Origin: Acidobacteria bacterium Ga0077522
GTDB lineage: Bacteria; Acidobacteriota; Vicinamibacteria; Vicinamibacterales; Vicinamibacteraceae
Direction of reading: 5' to 3'
DNA length: 40,145 bases
NCBI GenBank assembly: GCA_001464065.1
Contig: LNDN01000019.1
Span: 1-40,145 of the forward strand
The notes beneath the pieces are model-generated. The model had not been told where the DNA came from and made no database searches. It was given only the letters and a program-made list of their open reading frames with translations. Positions 1 through 7,496 of this stretch are shown here, piece by piece. The first letter of the stretch is position 1, and each line of letters starts with the position of its first letter. A program made the position numbers and the translations under genes.

Positions 1-117
1 GGCCTGCGACCGATACTGCAGTATGACGTCACGGATGGCGGGGGCTTCCTCCGCGTACTCCTCGACGGGAGAGATGACGGGCCACCACTCCGCGAGGGCT
101 CCGTAGAACTGCGTCAC
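1..117 (-). CDS. Class I SAM-dependent methyltransferase, N-terminal fragment
   Basis: Only the first 39 codons lie in the window; the gene continues beyond position 1. The chosen start is GTG at 117, preceded by AGAGGA inside the stop region of the upstream reductase gene, 11 bp away, so the two are probably co-transcribed. The peptide begins MTQFYGALAEWWPVISPVEE and then a Y-A-E-E-A stretch. This opening (an E-W-W-P segment followed by an S-P-x-E-E-Y-A-E-E helix) is typical of small class I methyltransferases, where it precedes the SAM-binding GxGxG motif. That motif is not in view, so the assignment rests on the N-terminus alone. The substrate is unknown. Confidence 0.6.
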   Translation of the reverse strand, partial: MTQFYGALAEWWPVISPVEEYAEEAPAIRDVILQYRSQA

Positions 118-128
118 GACGGTATCCT

Positions 129-1034
129 CTAGGCCAGGGCGAGATTGAGGTTCTCGATCGCTTCGTCGATCTCGGCCGGAGACTTGTAGCCGACGGTGAC
201 CGCGTCGACCCCTGCATGGCGGAAGGCGAACCGCATGGCCTTGCGACGGTCCTCGCGATCGAAGGTCCCTTCCCCCACGAGCTTCATGGCGACCACGCCC
301 ATGCCCTGCGTCCGCACCTGCTCGACGTGACGCACGACCTCGGGGACGTTGCCGAGCTCCGTCGTGCGGTAGTCCTCCGCGTCCATCGACGTGCCGATGT
401 GGTTGACGCGAATCATCGCCACCTGGAGCCAGTCGTTGCCGGGCATGCGGCGCAGCGCCGGCAACCCGTGCACGGACGCGCCGTGGCCCAGCACCACCTT
501 GCGCGCCTCGCTCTCGAGGATCGCGTCCTGCCAGCGCGCGGACTCGGTCGGCCACGACGCCGTGTGCTGCCAGTGCAGCAACATGATGTCGAAGTACTCC
601 GTGTTGGCGAGCGTGCGGAGCTGGTCGAACGTCTTCTGCGGATCGACGCCGTCCCTGGTCGTCACCTTGGACATGATCTGGTAGGTGTCGCGCGGGATCC
701 CCTTCAGGGCCACACCCAGCATCCGGTGCATCTCGCCGTACGACTCGGCCGTCTCGAAGAAGCGGATGCCACGGTCGTAGGCGTGTCGCACCAGCCGCGT
801 GAACCCGGCCTGCCCGAGCTCCCGCTGCACGCGGCCGCTGAAGCTTCCCGTGCCGAAGGCCAGCCGTGTCACCTTGACGCCCGATCGACCGAGGGTCACC
901 AGGTCGGTCGCCTTCCCGCGCGGCGCGGCGAGCGGGAGCGCACCGAGGGGAAGGCCCCCGGACATGGCCAGCGTCCCCGCGGCCAGGCTGGTCCTGAGGA
1001 AATCGCGTCGCGTGCGGCGGCTGCAAGGCGGCAT
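129..1034 (-). CDS. Aldo/keto reductase with Tat-type signal
   Basis: A 301-residue NAD(P)H-dependent aldo/keto reductase. The N-terminus has a twin-arginine-like signal (RRTRRDFLRTSLAAG, residues 6-20) followed by a hydrophobic stretch, so export to the periplasm is likely. The AKR catalytic residues can be placed: Y99 in AESYG, K123 in IMSK and H154 in LLHWQH. The usual catalytic Asp is Glu (E94 in FETAESYG), a conservative change. The C-terminal half keeps the alpha/beta barrel pattern, including VVAMKLVGEG and VDAVTVGYKS. The ATG start at 1034 has GGAGGGA eight bases upstream. The gene sits just before the partial methyltransferase and 68 bp after the small membrane protein gene. The physiological substrate cannot be told. 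Confidence 0.85.
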   Translation of the reverse strand: MPPCSRRTRRDFLRTSLAAGTLAMSGGLPLGALPLAAPRGKATDLVTLGRSGVKVTRLAFGTGSFSGRVQRELGQAGFTRLVRHAYDRGIRFFETAESYGEMHRMLGVALKGIPRDTYQIMSKVTTRDGVDPQKTFDQLRTLANTEYFDIMLLHWQHTASWPTESARWQDAILESEARKVVLGHGASVHGLPALRRMPGNDWLQVAMIRVNHIGTSMDAEDYRTTELGNVPEVVRHVEQVRTQGMGVVAMKLVGEGTFDREDRRKAMRFAFRHAGVDAVTVGYKSPAEIDEAIENLNLALA

Positions 1035-1102
1035 GGCGTCGTCCCTCCGTGTTCAGGTCTGGCCGGATGGTATCAGCCCTCGCGTCGATCGCCGCGCGGG
1101 GC

Positions 1103-1429
1103 TCACGTGTCGGCTGAACGCCAACTCGCCAGGACGTTGTAGAGCCACGCCACGCACCAGCCGACGATCGCGCCGGTGAGTGCGCCGTAGACGAAGCCGA
1201 GGAGGGCGCCCGTCGAGGTGACCGCGTACCCCGGATAGAAGGCCCGGAGCAGACTCAGGTGCTGGCCGACGTTCGGCCCCCCCTTGATCACCAGCCACAT
1301 CGTCGCGGCCCAGAGCGCCGCGCCCCCGACGATGCCGGTCACGATGGCGACGATGCCCGCGCGAAGGCGAGCCACGGCGCGAGCGACGAGCACGCGTTCC
1401 CGATCAGCCCGCGTCAACACGACCTCCAT
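1103..1429 (-). CDS. Small two-helix membrane protein, paralogue of the oxidoreductase tail
   Basis: A 108-residue protein with a basic N-terminus (about residues 1-24) and hydrophobic segments at about 25-48 and 70-98. It overlaps the 3' end of the upstream FAD oxidoreductase gene by 26 bp in another frame, so the two are translationally linked. By eye it aligns over its length with the last ~100 residues of that oxidoreductase: HLSLLRAFYPGY against MLSLLGHYLFGY, then GALLGFVYGALTGAIVGW against GLLVGFVEAALGGFVVGW. It is therefore a stand-alone copy of a domain that is also fused next door, and a membrane-anchoring or partner role is inferred. No enzymatic motif is visible. Confidence 0.75.
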   Translation of the reverse strand: MEVVLTRADRERVLVARAVARLRAGIVAIVTGIVGGAALWAATMWLVIKGGPNVGQHLSLLRAFYPGYAVTSTGALLGFVYGALTGAIVGWCVAWLYNVLASWRSADT

Positions 1430-3341
1430 CCACGGCCTCGAGGGTCGTCAGCGTCGCGAGCTGACGCTCCAGATCTCTCAGGAACATCGCGGTGAGCAGG
1501 TTGATGAGCCGGGCCACGATCCAGCCCACCACGAAGCCACCGAGAGCGGCCTCGACGAACCCGACCAGTAACCCGGGCCAGGACACCTCGTAGCCGAACA
1601 GGTAGTGTCCCAGCAGCGACAACATGGGGACGAAGCCGTCGTGGGGTCCCCACAGGAGCAGCGCCGTGGTGAGGGCCAGCAGCGCCGCCGCCGCGATGCC
1701 GAAGGCGCCGCCCAGGGCGATCGCGTCGTATTCGGCAAACGCCTCCCGCAACACGCCGTCCAGCCCGCCCTCCACCGGCATCGGCGTGAGGCGATCGCGA
1801 ACATTCTCGCCGGCCTCGCCACGAATCTCCTCGTGGAAGCTCTCTTCTTCGTTCACCGTCCAGACGTCGAGTCGGGCGCCGGTGATGCTGCGCGCGGCGT
1901 AGAGCGCGGTGAGCATCGAGTGATCCTGGTTGTTGTAGCGATGCAGGCCGTTGCGTCCCACGGTGAAGAGGTTGTCGATGCGGTCGAGCCAGGTGCGGAG
2001 GATCTGCAGGTGCGCTTCGTACTCGCCGTCGTACACCGGATAGGCCATGGGCATCCGCACCACGGTGCCAGCCCTGACCTCGTCCGGTGAGAACAGGCCG
2101 ATGGTGGCCGCCTCGGAGGTACCCAGGGCGATCAGCTCCTCGTCGGAGCGCTGCCAGAGCGCGTCGCCCCGGTTGGTGAAGTACTCGAGGCCGATGAACG
2201 ACACGTTCGGGTCGTCGACCATGTCGGGGCTCCAGTTCTTGAAGTTCTGGACACGACCGACGTGCACCTCCGGGGCATGGACGTAGATCCAGTTGTCCGG
2301 GAACAGCTGGTCGCGATTCACGATCAGGGCCACGATCAGGAAGTCCCGGTGCCGCAGCTTGCCGGCCGCCTCGAGTACCTCGACCGGCGGCGGCGGGTCC
2401 ATGGCGCGGACGAGTTCGCCCACGGGCATCGACGAGATCAACGTGTCGCAGGGCTCGCGCCGCGTCGCCCCGTCCGGGCCGACGACGTCGATGGCGGACA
2501 CGCGGCCGCCGTCGTGCAGCACCCGGACCACCCGCGTCCGGAGGTGAGTGGGTACGCCGTCCGCTGCCGCCAGGTCCCGGCAGCGCTCCCACATCATGCC
2601 CGGGCCGAGACGCGGGTAGTGGAACCGCTCGATGAGGCTCGTGACCGCCGGGCGGCCAGCCCCCGCGCTGCCGAGCACCGCGTTCCTGAGCGCCGTCATC
2701 AGGTCGAGGTTCTTGATCCGCTGGGCGGCCCAGGCCGCGCTGATCTCCGAACACGGCATCCCCCAGACCTTCTCGGTGTAGGTCTTGAAGAACACCTCGA
2801 AGAGACGCCGGCCGAACCGGTTGCTCACCCAGACGTCGAAGGTGCGCTCGTCGGCGACCGGAAACAGCTGCGCGTGGATGTAGCTCGCCAGCACGCGCAC
2901 CGCCTCGACGACACCGAGGCCCCGCAGTGCGTTCACGGGCCGGAGCGGGTAGTCGAAGAACTTTCCGCCGTAGTAGATACGCGACATCCTCGGGCGCACG
3001 ATGAGGTCGTCGCCGAGGATGTCGTGCCACAGGCGCTCGATCTCCGGCACCTTGGTGAAGAACCGGTGCCCGCCGATGTCCAGCCGGTAGCCACGGAACA
3101 CCACGGTGCGCGAGATACCGCCGACCTGATCGTCGGCCTCGAAGACGACCGCCTCGCGCCCCAGTCGCGCGAGCGTCACGGCCGCCGTCAGCCCGGCAGG
3201 ACCGGCCCCGACGATGGCGGTGCGACCGCCACCGGGAGGCGGATCTGGCCGGCGAGCGGCATCACTGGGGAATCCGGGTGGGTCTTGCTCGCCGCGGAGG
3301 GGCTGCGAGACGGGAGCCACTGCGTCGGCTGGCGGGCGCAT
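1404..3341 (-). CDS. FAD-dependent amine-oxidase/UDP-galactopyranose-mutase-like oxidoreductase with membrane tail
   Basis: About 645 residues. After a ~40-residue proline-rich leader comes a Rossmann dinucleotide-binding motif (AIVGAGPAGLTAA), an acidic ribose-binding strand end (VFEAD) and the GGISRTV / IGGHRFFTK segments typical of the protoporphyrinogen oxidase / UDP-galactopyranose-mutase-like FAD family often found in polysaccharide clusters. A C-terminal FAD contact region is seen around NGLHRYNNQDHSMLTA. The last ~110 residues add two to three hydrophobic helices, which would tether the enzyme to the inner membrane; that tail matches the small downstream protein. GTG and ATG codons are adjacent at 3344/3341; I chose the ATG. 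The gene diverges from the GT1 gene across a ~110 bp spacer. A sugar-nucleotide or lipid-linked substrate is likely, by context only. Confidence 0.8.
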   Translation of the reverse strand: MRPPADAVAPVSQPLRGEQDPPGFPSDAARRPDPPPGGGRTAIVGAGPAGLTAAVTLARLGREAVVFEADDQVGGISRTVVFRGYRLDIGGHRFFTKVPEIERLWHDILGDDLIVRPRMSRIYYGGKFFDYPLRPVNALRGLGVVEAVRVLASYIHAQLFPVADERTFDVWVSNRFGRRLFEVFFKTYTEKVWGMPCSEISAAWAAQRIKNLDLMTALRNAVLGSAGAGRPAVTSLIERFHYPRLGPGMMWERCRDLAAADGVPTHLRTRVVRVLHDGGRVSAIDVVGPDGATRREPCDTLISSMPVGELVRAMDPPPPVEVLEAAGKLRHRDFLIVALIVNRDQLFPDNWIYVHAPEVHVGRVQNFKNWSPDMVDDPNVSFIGLEYFTNRGDALWQRSDEELIALGTSEAATIGLFSPDEVRAGTVVRMPMAYPVYDGEYEAHLQILRTWLDRIDNLFTVGRNGLHRYNNQDHSMLTALYAARSITGARLDVWTVNEEESFHEEIRGEAGENVRDRLTPMPVEGGLDGVLREAFAEYDAIALGGAFGIAAAALLALTTALLLWGPHDGFVPMLSLLGHYLFGYEVSWPGLLVGFVEAALGGFVVGWIVARLINLLTAMFLRDLERQLATLTTLEAVDGGRVDAG

Positions 3342-3452
3342 CACTTACGGCTCATGGACGCCGGTACCACTCGGGGCGTTGCAGTGTGTGTCGACGGCAC
3401 GCGGGTTGACGCTACCATACGGGGTCGCCCGCCCCACCGGCTGGCATGCCGA

Positions 3453-4811
3453 ATGGCCAGCATCCTCATCGTGACGCGGGGCCTGCCGAGCGTGCTCTAC
3501 CAGAGCGTGGAACTCGCCCGGCGTCTCACCGTCGCCGGCCATCGGCTCACGTTTGCCGGCGACCCCTCCGCGCGTGCCCTCGTCGAACATCACGGCGTGG
3601 CCTTCGAGCGCCTCGATCCGGACGGCTACGAGCCGTTCCTCGAGGAGGATGCCACCACGCCCGCCGCGCGCCGGCTGCTGGCCATCGGCCGCCGTCGCAC
3701 GCGCGCACGAGAGTCGTTGGGCGTCGGAGGGTTCAACGACGATCTGATCCTGGTCAACGGCGAGATGCACGCGCACATCATCGCGGCAGCGATGGCCGGC
3801 ACGCGGATGGCCCTGCTCAATTCGTTCGTGTCGATCTGGCGGGAGGCCGGCATCCCGCCGCCGCACACCCTGGCACGGCCGGGCGTCGGCTGGTCGGGCA
3901 CGAGGGCGGGCGCTGCGCTGCTCTGGCGGGCCCTGCGGCTCCGGAAGCAGCACCGGCGCTGGTCCGCACGCGTGCGCCACATCGGCTGCGATCGCGTGTC
4001 GGTGTACCGTGACCTGGCCCGTACGGTGGGCTTCCCGTTCGAGCGGGACACCGACGACCGCCAGTGGCTGATCCCGTTCACCTACCGCCACCTGCCCGTC
4101 CTGAGCCTGCACGCGCAGGAATTCGAGTTCCCGCATCGCCCTCCGGCGCACGTGCACTTCGTCGGCCCCATGGTGCTCGCCTCGCGCATCGATCAGCCAC
4201 AGACGGCGGCGGACCGCGACCGGCTCGAGGCGATCTTCGCGCGCCGGCGTGCCGCCGGCGCCGACGGTCGACTCATCTACGCGGCCTTCGGTTCAGTTTT
4301 CTCCACCGATCTCGCCTTCCTCCGGCGCCTCGTCGGCATCGTCGAGGCACGTCCCCACTGGGAACTGATCATCAGCCTGAGTCACCAGGTGGTGCCCTCC
4401 GTCCTCGGCCCGCTGCCGGCCCGGGTCCACACCTTCCCCTGGGTGCCACAGGTGCAGGTGCTTCGGCATGCCGACGTCGCGGTGACACACGGCGGCATCA
4501 GCACCGTCGACGAGTGCGTCCTGAGCGGCGTCCCGCCCCTCATCTACTGCGGCTGGGAAACGGACATGGCGGGGACCACGGCCCGCGCCGTCCACCACGG
4601 CGTCGGCATCGCCGGTGATCGGCAGCGCGACAGCACCACCGACATCCGCGCGCACGTCGATCGCCTCCTGAGCGAGCCGGGCGTCCGCGAGCGCGTGCAG
4701 CGGATGCAGGGCCTCTACGCCGCCTACGAGACCCATCGTGTGCAGGCCCCGATCACGGATGGCGGCGTCGACCCGGCCGGCGTGTCTGGCCGCGGCGGGC
4801 GGCGCCGGTGA
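3453..4811 (+). CDS. GT1-family (MGT-like) glycosyltransferase
   Basis: About 452 residues with the two Rossmann halves of a GT-B enzyme. The N-terminal half opens MASILIVTRGLPSVLYQSVE, the usual acceptor-side start. The C-terminal half has FGSVFSTD and the donor-binding signature near residues 335-365 (FPWVPQVQVLRHADVAVTHG, then GISTVDECVLSGVPPL), which is the UDP-glycosyltransferase motif of antibiotic and carotenoid glycosylators. The open frame extends far upstream antisense to the oxidoreductase, but homology starts at the ATG at 3453; no strong ribosome-binding site is seen there. Its stop overlaps the flippase start (GTGA), so the two form an operon. The enzyme should transfer a sugar from a nucleotide donor to a small or lipid acceptor, but neither can be named. 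Confidence 0.85.
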   Translation: MASILIVTRGLPSVLYQSVELARRLTVAGHRLTFAGDPSARALVEHHGVAFERLDPDGYEPFLEEDATTPAARRLLAIGRRRTRARESLGVGGFNDDLILVNGEMHAHIIAAAMAGTRMALLNSFVSIWREAGIPPPHTLARPGVGWSGTRAGAALLWRALRLRKQHRRWSARVRHIGCDRVSVYRDLARTVGFPFERDTDDRQWLIPFTYRHLPVLSLHAQEFEFPHRPPAHVHFVGPMVLASRIDQPQTAADRDRLEAIFARRRAAGADGRLIYAAFGSVFSTDLAFLRRLVGIVEARPHWELIISLSHQVVPSVLGPLPARVHTFPWVPQVQVLRHADVAVTHGGISTVDECVLSGVPPLIYCGWETDMAGTTARAVHHGVGIAGDRQRDSTTDIRAHVDRLLSEPGVRERVQRMQGLYAAYETHRVQAPITDGGVDPAGVSGRGGRRR

Positions 4812-6259
4812 GCGGGTCGACACGGCGGTTCGTCCTGGGCGCCGGGTGGGTGTACGCCCACCGCTGGCTGGAGCGCCTGCTCGACTTCGTCGCCCTCGTG
4901 GTGCTGGCGCGCCTGCTGGCGCCCGACGACTTCGGCCTCGTGGCCATCGCCGCCTCGTTCGCCACCATCGTCGAGGGACTCAGCGCGTTCGACGTGGACA
5001 AGGCGCTGATCCGGAGCCGTGACGACGACCGGGCCCTCTTCGACACGGCCTGGACGTTGTCCGTGTTGCGCGGCCTGCTCGCGGCCCTCGCCATGTGGGG
5101 CGTCGCGCCGTGGGTGGGCGACGCCCGCATGGCGGACGTCCTGCGAGTGCTGGCGGTGGTCCCGATCCTGAACGGGCTGCGGAACCCGCGCTTCGTCACC
5201 TTCGAACGCAACCTGGTCTACTCGAAGCTCGCCGTCCTCACGGTGACCGCCAAGGTGCTGTCCGTGGGCGTGACGCTGGCCCTGGCCGTCGTGGTCCGCA
5301 GCTACTGGGCGCTCGTCGTCGGGCAGCTCGCGTATGCCCTCGCCGGGGTCGTGCTCAGTTACCTGCTGCGGCCCTATCGCCCCGCCGTGTCGCTGGCGCG
5401 CGTCTCGGCGCTCGCCTCGTTCAGCGGCTGGCTCTCGCTGACCAGCGTCGTCACCGTGCTGTCGATGGAGACCGACAAGCTGATCGTCGGCTGGCTGGTC
5501 GGCGTCACCGACGCCGGCCTCTACTTCATGACCCAGCGCGTGGGCGTGCTGCCCACCCAGGAACTGCTCAGCCCGCTGCAGCGGATCCTGTTCCCGGCCT
5601 TCAGCGCCCTGGGGAGCGACACCGTCCGCCTGCGACGCGCCGCCGCCGAGTCGATCAGCGTGCTCGCCAGCCTGAGCCTGCCGGCCGGCTTCGGCTTCGC
5701 CCTGGTGGCCGCCGACTTCGTCCCGCTGGCCCTCGGTGAGCCGTGGGCCCCCATCGTCCCGCTGCTCGTCGTGCTGACGCCCTACCTCGGCCTGCGCTCG
5801 ACGCTGTCCATGACGCTGCCGTGCGTGCTCGCCCTGGGCCACACCCGGCTGCTGTTCGGCGTCAGTGCGATCTACGCGCTCGTCCACGTCCCGCTGTTCG
5901 TGGCCGGCACCGCCCTGTTCGGCCTGCCGGGTGCGGTCTGGAGCATCGTCCTGGCGGGCATCTTCTACACCTATCTCAACGCCTGGCTGCTGCGCCGGGT
6001 GCTCGGCATCTCGCCCGTCGAGATCGCGCGCCAGGTGCGGCGGCCCCTGGCGGCCACGGCGCTGATGGTCGGCACGGTGGCGGGCCTTGGCGCGACCGTG
6101 CCGGCCGATGCACTCGCGGCGCTGCCGCGTGCCCTGTGGCCCGCGGTCGAGGTCGTGGTGGGCGGAGCGGTGTTCGGGTGCACGTCGTACGTGATGTGGA
6201 GGCTCGAGGGCCGGCCTGCGGGCATCGAGTGGCGTGTCGCTCAGCTCTGGTCCCGCTGA
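4808..6259 (+). CDS. Wzx-like oligosaccharide/lipid flippase (MOP superfamily)
   Basis: A 483-residue polytopic inner-membrane protein with about 12-14 hydrophobic segments. The N-terminal region (GWVYAHRWLERLLDFVALVV, then LARLLAPDDFGLVAIA) is characteristic of the polysaccharide-transport (PST) branch of the MOP flippase superfamily, as is the ETDKLIVGWLVGVTDAGLY segment near residues 220-240. Such proteins flip undecaprenyl-linked glycans across the inner membrane. The GTG start overlaps the GT1 stop codon by four bases. The 3' end overlaps the convergent GT4 gene by 19 bp. It probably exports the glycan or glycoconjugate made by the neighbouring transferases. Confidence 0.88.
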   Translation: MSGSTRRFVLGAGWVYAHRWLERLLDFVALVVLARLLAPDDFGLVAIAASFATIVEGLSAFDVDKALIRSRDDDRALFDTAWTLSVLRGLLAALAMWGVAPWVGDARMADVLRVLAVVPILNGLRNPRFVTFERNLVYSKLAVLTVTAKVLSVGVTLALAVVVRSYWALVVGQLAYALAGVVLSYLLRPYRPAVSLARVSALASFSGWLSLTSVVTVLSMETDKLIVGWLVGVTDAGLYFMTQRVGVLPTQELLSPLQRILFPAFSALGSDTVRLRRAAAESISVLASLSLPAGFGFALVAADFVPLALGEPWAPIVPLLVVLTPYLGLRSTLSMTLPCVLALGHTRLLFGVSAIYALVHVPLFVAGTALFGLPGAVWSIVLAGIFYTYLNAWLLRRVLGISPVEIARQVRRPLAATALMVGTVAGLGATVPADALAALPRALWPAVEVVVGGAVFGCTSYVMWRLEGRPAGIEWRVAQLWSR

Positions 6260-7455
6260 TCCCCCGGTCGGACGTCCCGCCCGACGAGCCCTTCGAGCGC
6301 CGACGCGGTGCGCTCGGCGATCGCCGGCCAGGCGTGACGAGCGGCCACGGCGCGACCGCCTGCCGCCAGGCGCTGCCGCAGGTCGCGGTCGCCCAGCACG
6401 CGGGCCACCGCCTCGGCCAGCGCACCTGGGGCATCCGGCGGCACGAGCAGGCCGCTGTCGCCGTCGGACAGCACCTCGGGGAGTGCGCCCACGCGCGTGG
6501 CCACCACCGGGAGCCCATGCGCCAGGGCCAGAAAGAGGACCCCGGACTGGCTGACGTGCCGATAGGGCAGCACGAGCACGTCCGCCGCGGCGAGATACCC
6601 GGTCACCTCGGAGAAGGGCACATAACCGAACCGGTGGATCGCGCCGACACGCGTCGCCGCGGCGAGCAGCGCATCGCGCCGCGCGGCGTCGAGCCGCACG
6701 GGGTCACCAGCCACGACGAGTCGCGCCGCGGGCCTGGCCTTCGCCACCGCGGGCCACGCGTCGAGCAGCACGTCCAGCCCCTTGTATTCCCTGATGTAGC
6801 CGAAAAAGAGCGCGACCTGGTCGCCGGGCTCGAGGCCCAGTCGGCGCCGCGCCACCTCTGGCTCCACAGGCGCCGTGTCCTTGCCGAAGAACCCGTATTC
6901 TCCGTGCGCGATCACGGTCACACGGCCCGGATCGATGCCGACTTCGTCGATCAGGCGCCTCCGGTCGAACTCGGAGTGGGCGATGATCAGCTGACTGAGA
7001 CGATGGATGCCCCGGTGCACGGCGTCCTGCACGCGGGTCCGTTCATGCGCCGTGACCACGTGCGCCGTCACGGCCACGGGGAGGCCTGTCAGCCGCAACA
7101 GGATGAGGTACGCTAACGCTATCTGGTTGGTGCAATGCAGATGCACGACGTCCGGACGGGCTCGTCGTGCCAGGACCGCCACGGTGACCGCATCTGCCAC
7201 CGCCTCGACCTTGACCGCCCATCCCAGGGCGCGGCGTGGCAGCGACGCACGGAACCGGTGCGTGAGTCGCCCAATCGCCTTCACGAGCCTGACGCGCGGC
7301 GGCAGGACCCGACCCTCCAGTTCGTACGCGGCAGCGGTCACGAGCGTCACGTCGAGTCCGCGGTCGGCCAGCGCGCAGGAGAGGTTGTACACGTAGTGGA
7401 TCAGCCCACCGCGACCGAAGGTCTCGACCTCGAGGATCCGCATCGTGACCTTCAT
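6241..7455 (-). CDS. GT4-family glycosyltransferase
   Basis: About 404 residues of GT-B fold. The N-terminus (MRILEVETFGRGGLIHYVYN) contains the glycine-rich acceptor loop of GT4 enzymes. The C-terminal donor domain has ALFFGYIREYKGLDVLLDA and PYRHVSQSGVLFLALAHGLP followed by VVATRVGALPEV. The first Glu of the usual E-x7-E donor motif is replaced in an S-Q-S-G-V-L context, a variant common in this family. Two starts are possible: ATG 7455 (chosen; GGGGACGG just upstream) and ATG 7443 (AAGG five bases upstream), differing by four residues. The open frame extends further upstream antisense to the NRPS gene but is not homologous there. It diverges from the NRPS with only ~41 bp between starts. 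Confidence 0.85.
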   Translation of the reverse strand: MKVTMRILEVETFGRGGLIHYVYNLSCALADRGLDVTLVTAAAYELEGRVLPPRVRLVKAIGRLTHRFRASLPRRALGWAVKVEAVADAVTVAVLARRARPDVVHLHCTNQIALAYLILLRLTGLPVAVTAHVVTAHERTRVQDAVHRGIHRLSQLIIAHSEFDRRRLIDEVGIDPGRVTVIAHGEYGFFGKDTAPVEPEVARRRLGLEPGDQVALFFGYIREYKGLDVLLDAWPAVAKARPAARLVVAGDPVRLDAARRDALLAAATRVGAIHRFGYVPFSEVTGYLAAADVLVLPYRHVSQSGVLFLALAHGLPVVATRVGALPEVLSDGDSGLLVPPDAPGALAEAVARVLGDRDLRQRLAAGGRAVAARHAWPAIAERTASALEGLVGRDVRPGDQRDQS

Positions 7456-7496
7456 ACACCGTCCCCGTGCCGCCGCGTGCGTCGGGCGCGTATCCG

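Noticed and set aside
4724-5887. 387-codon minus-strand open frame over the flippase
   Set aside because: Composed almost wholly of Q, H, R, G, D and E; a shadow of the hydrophobic flippase frame.
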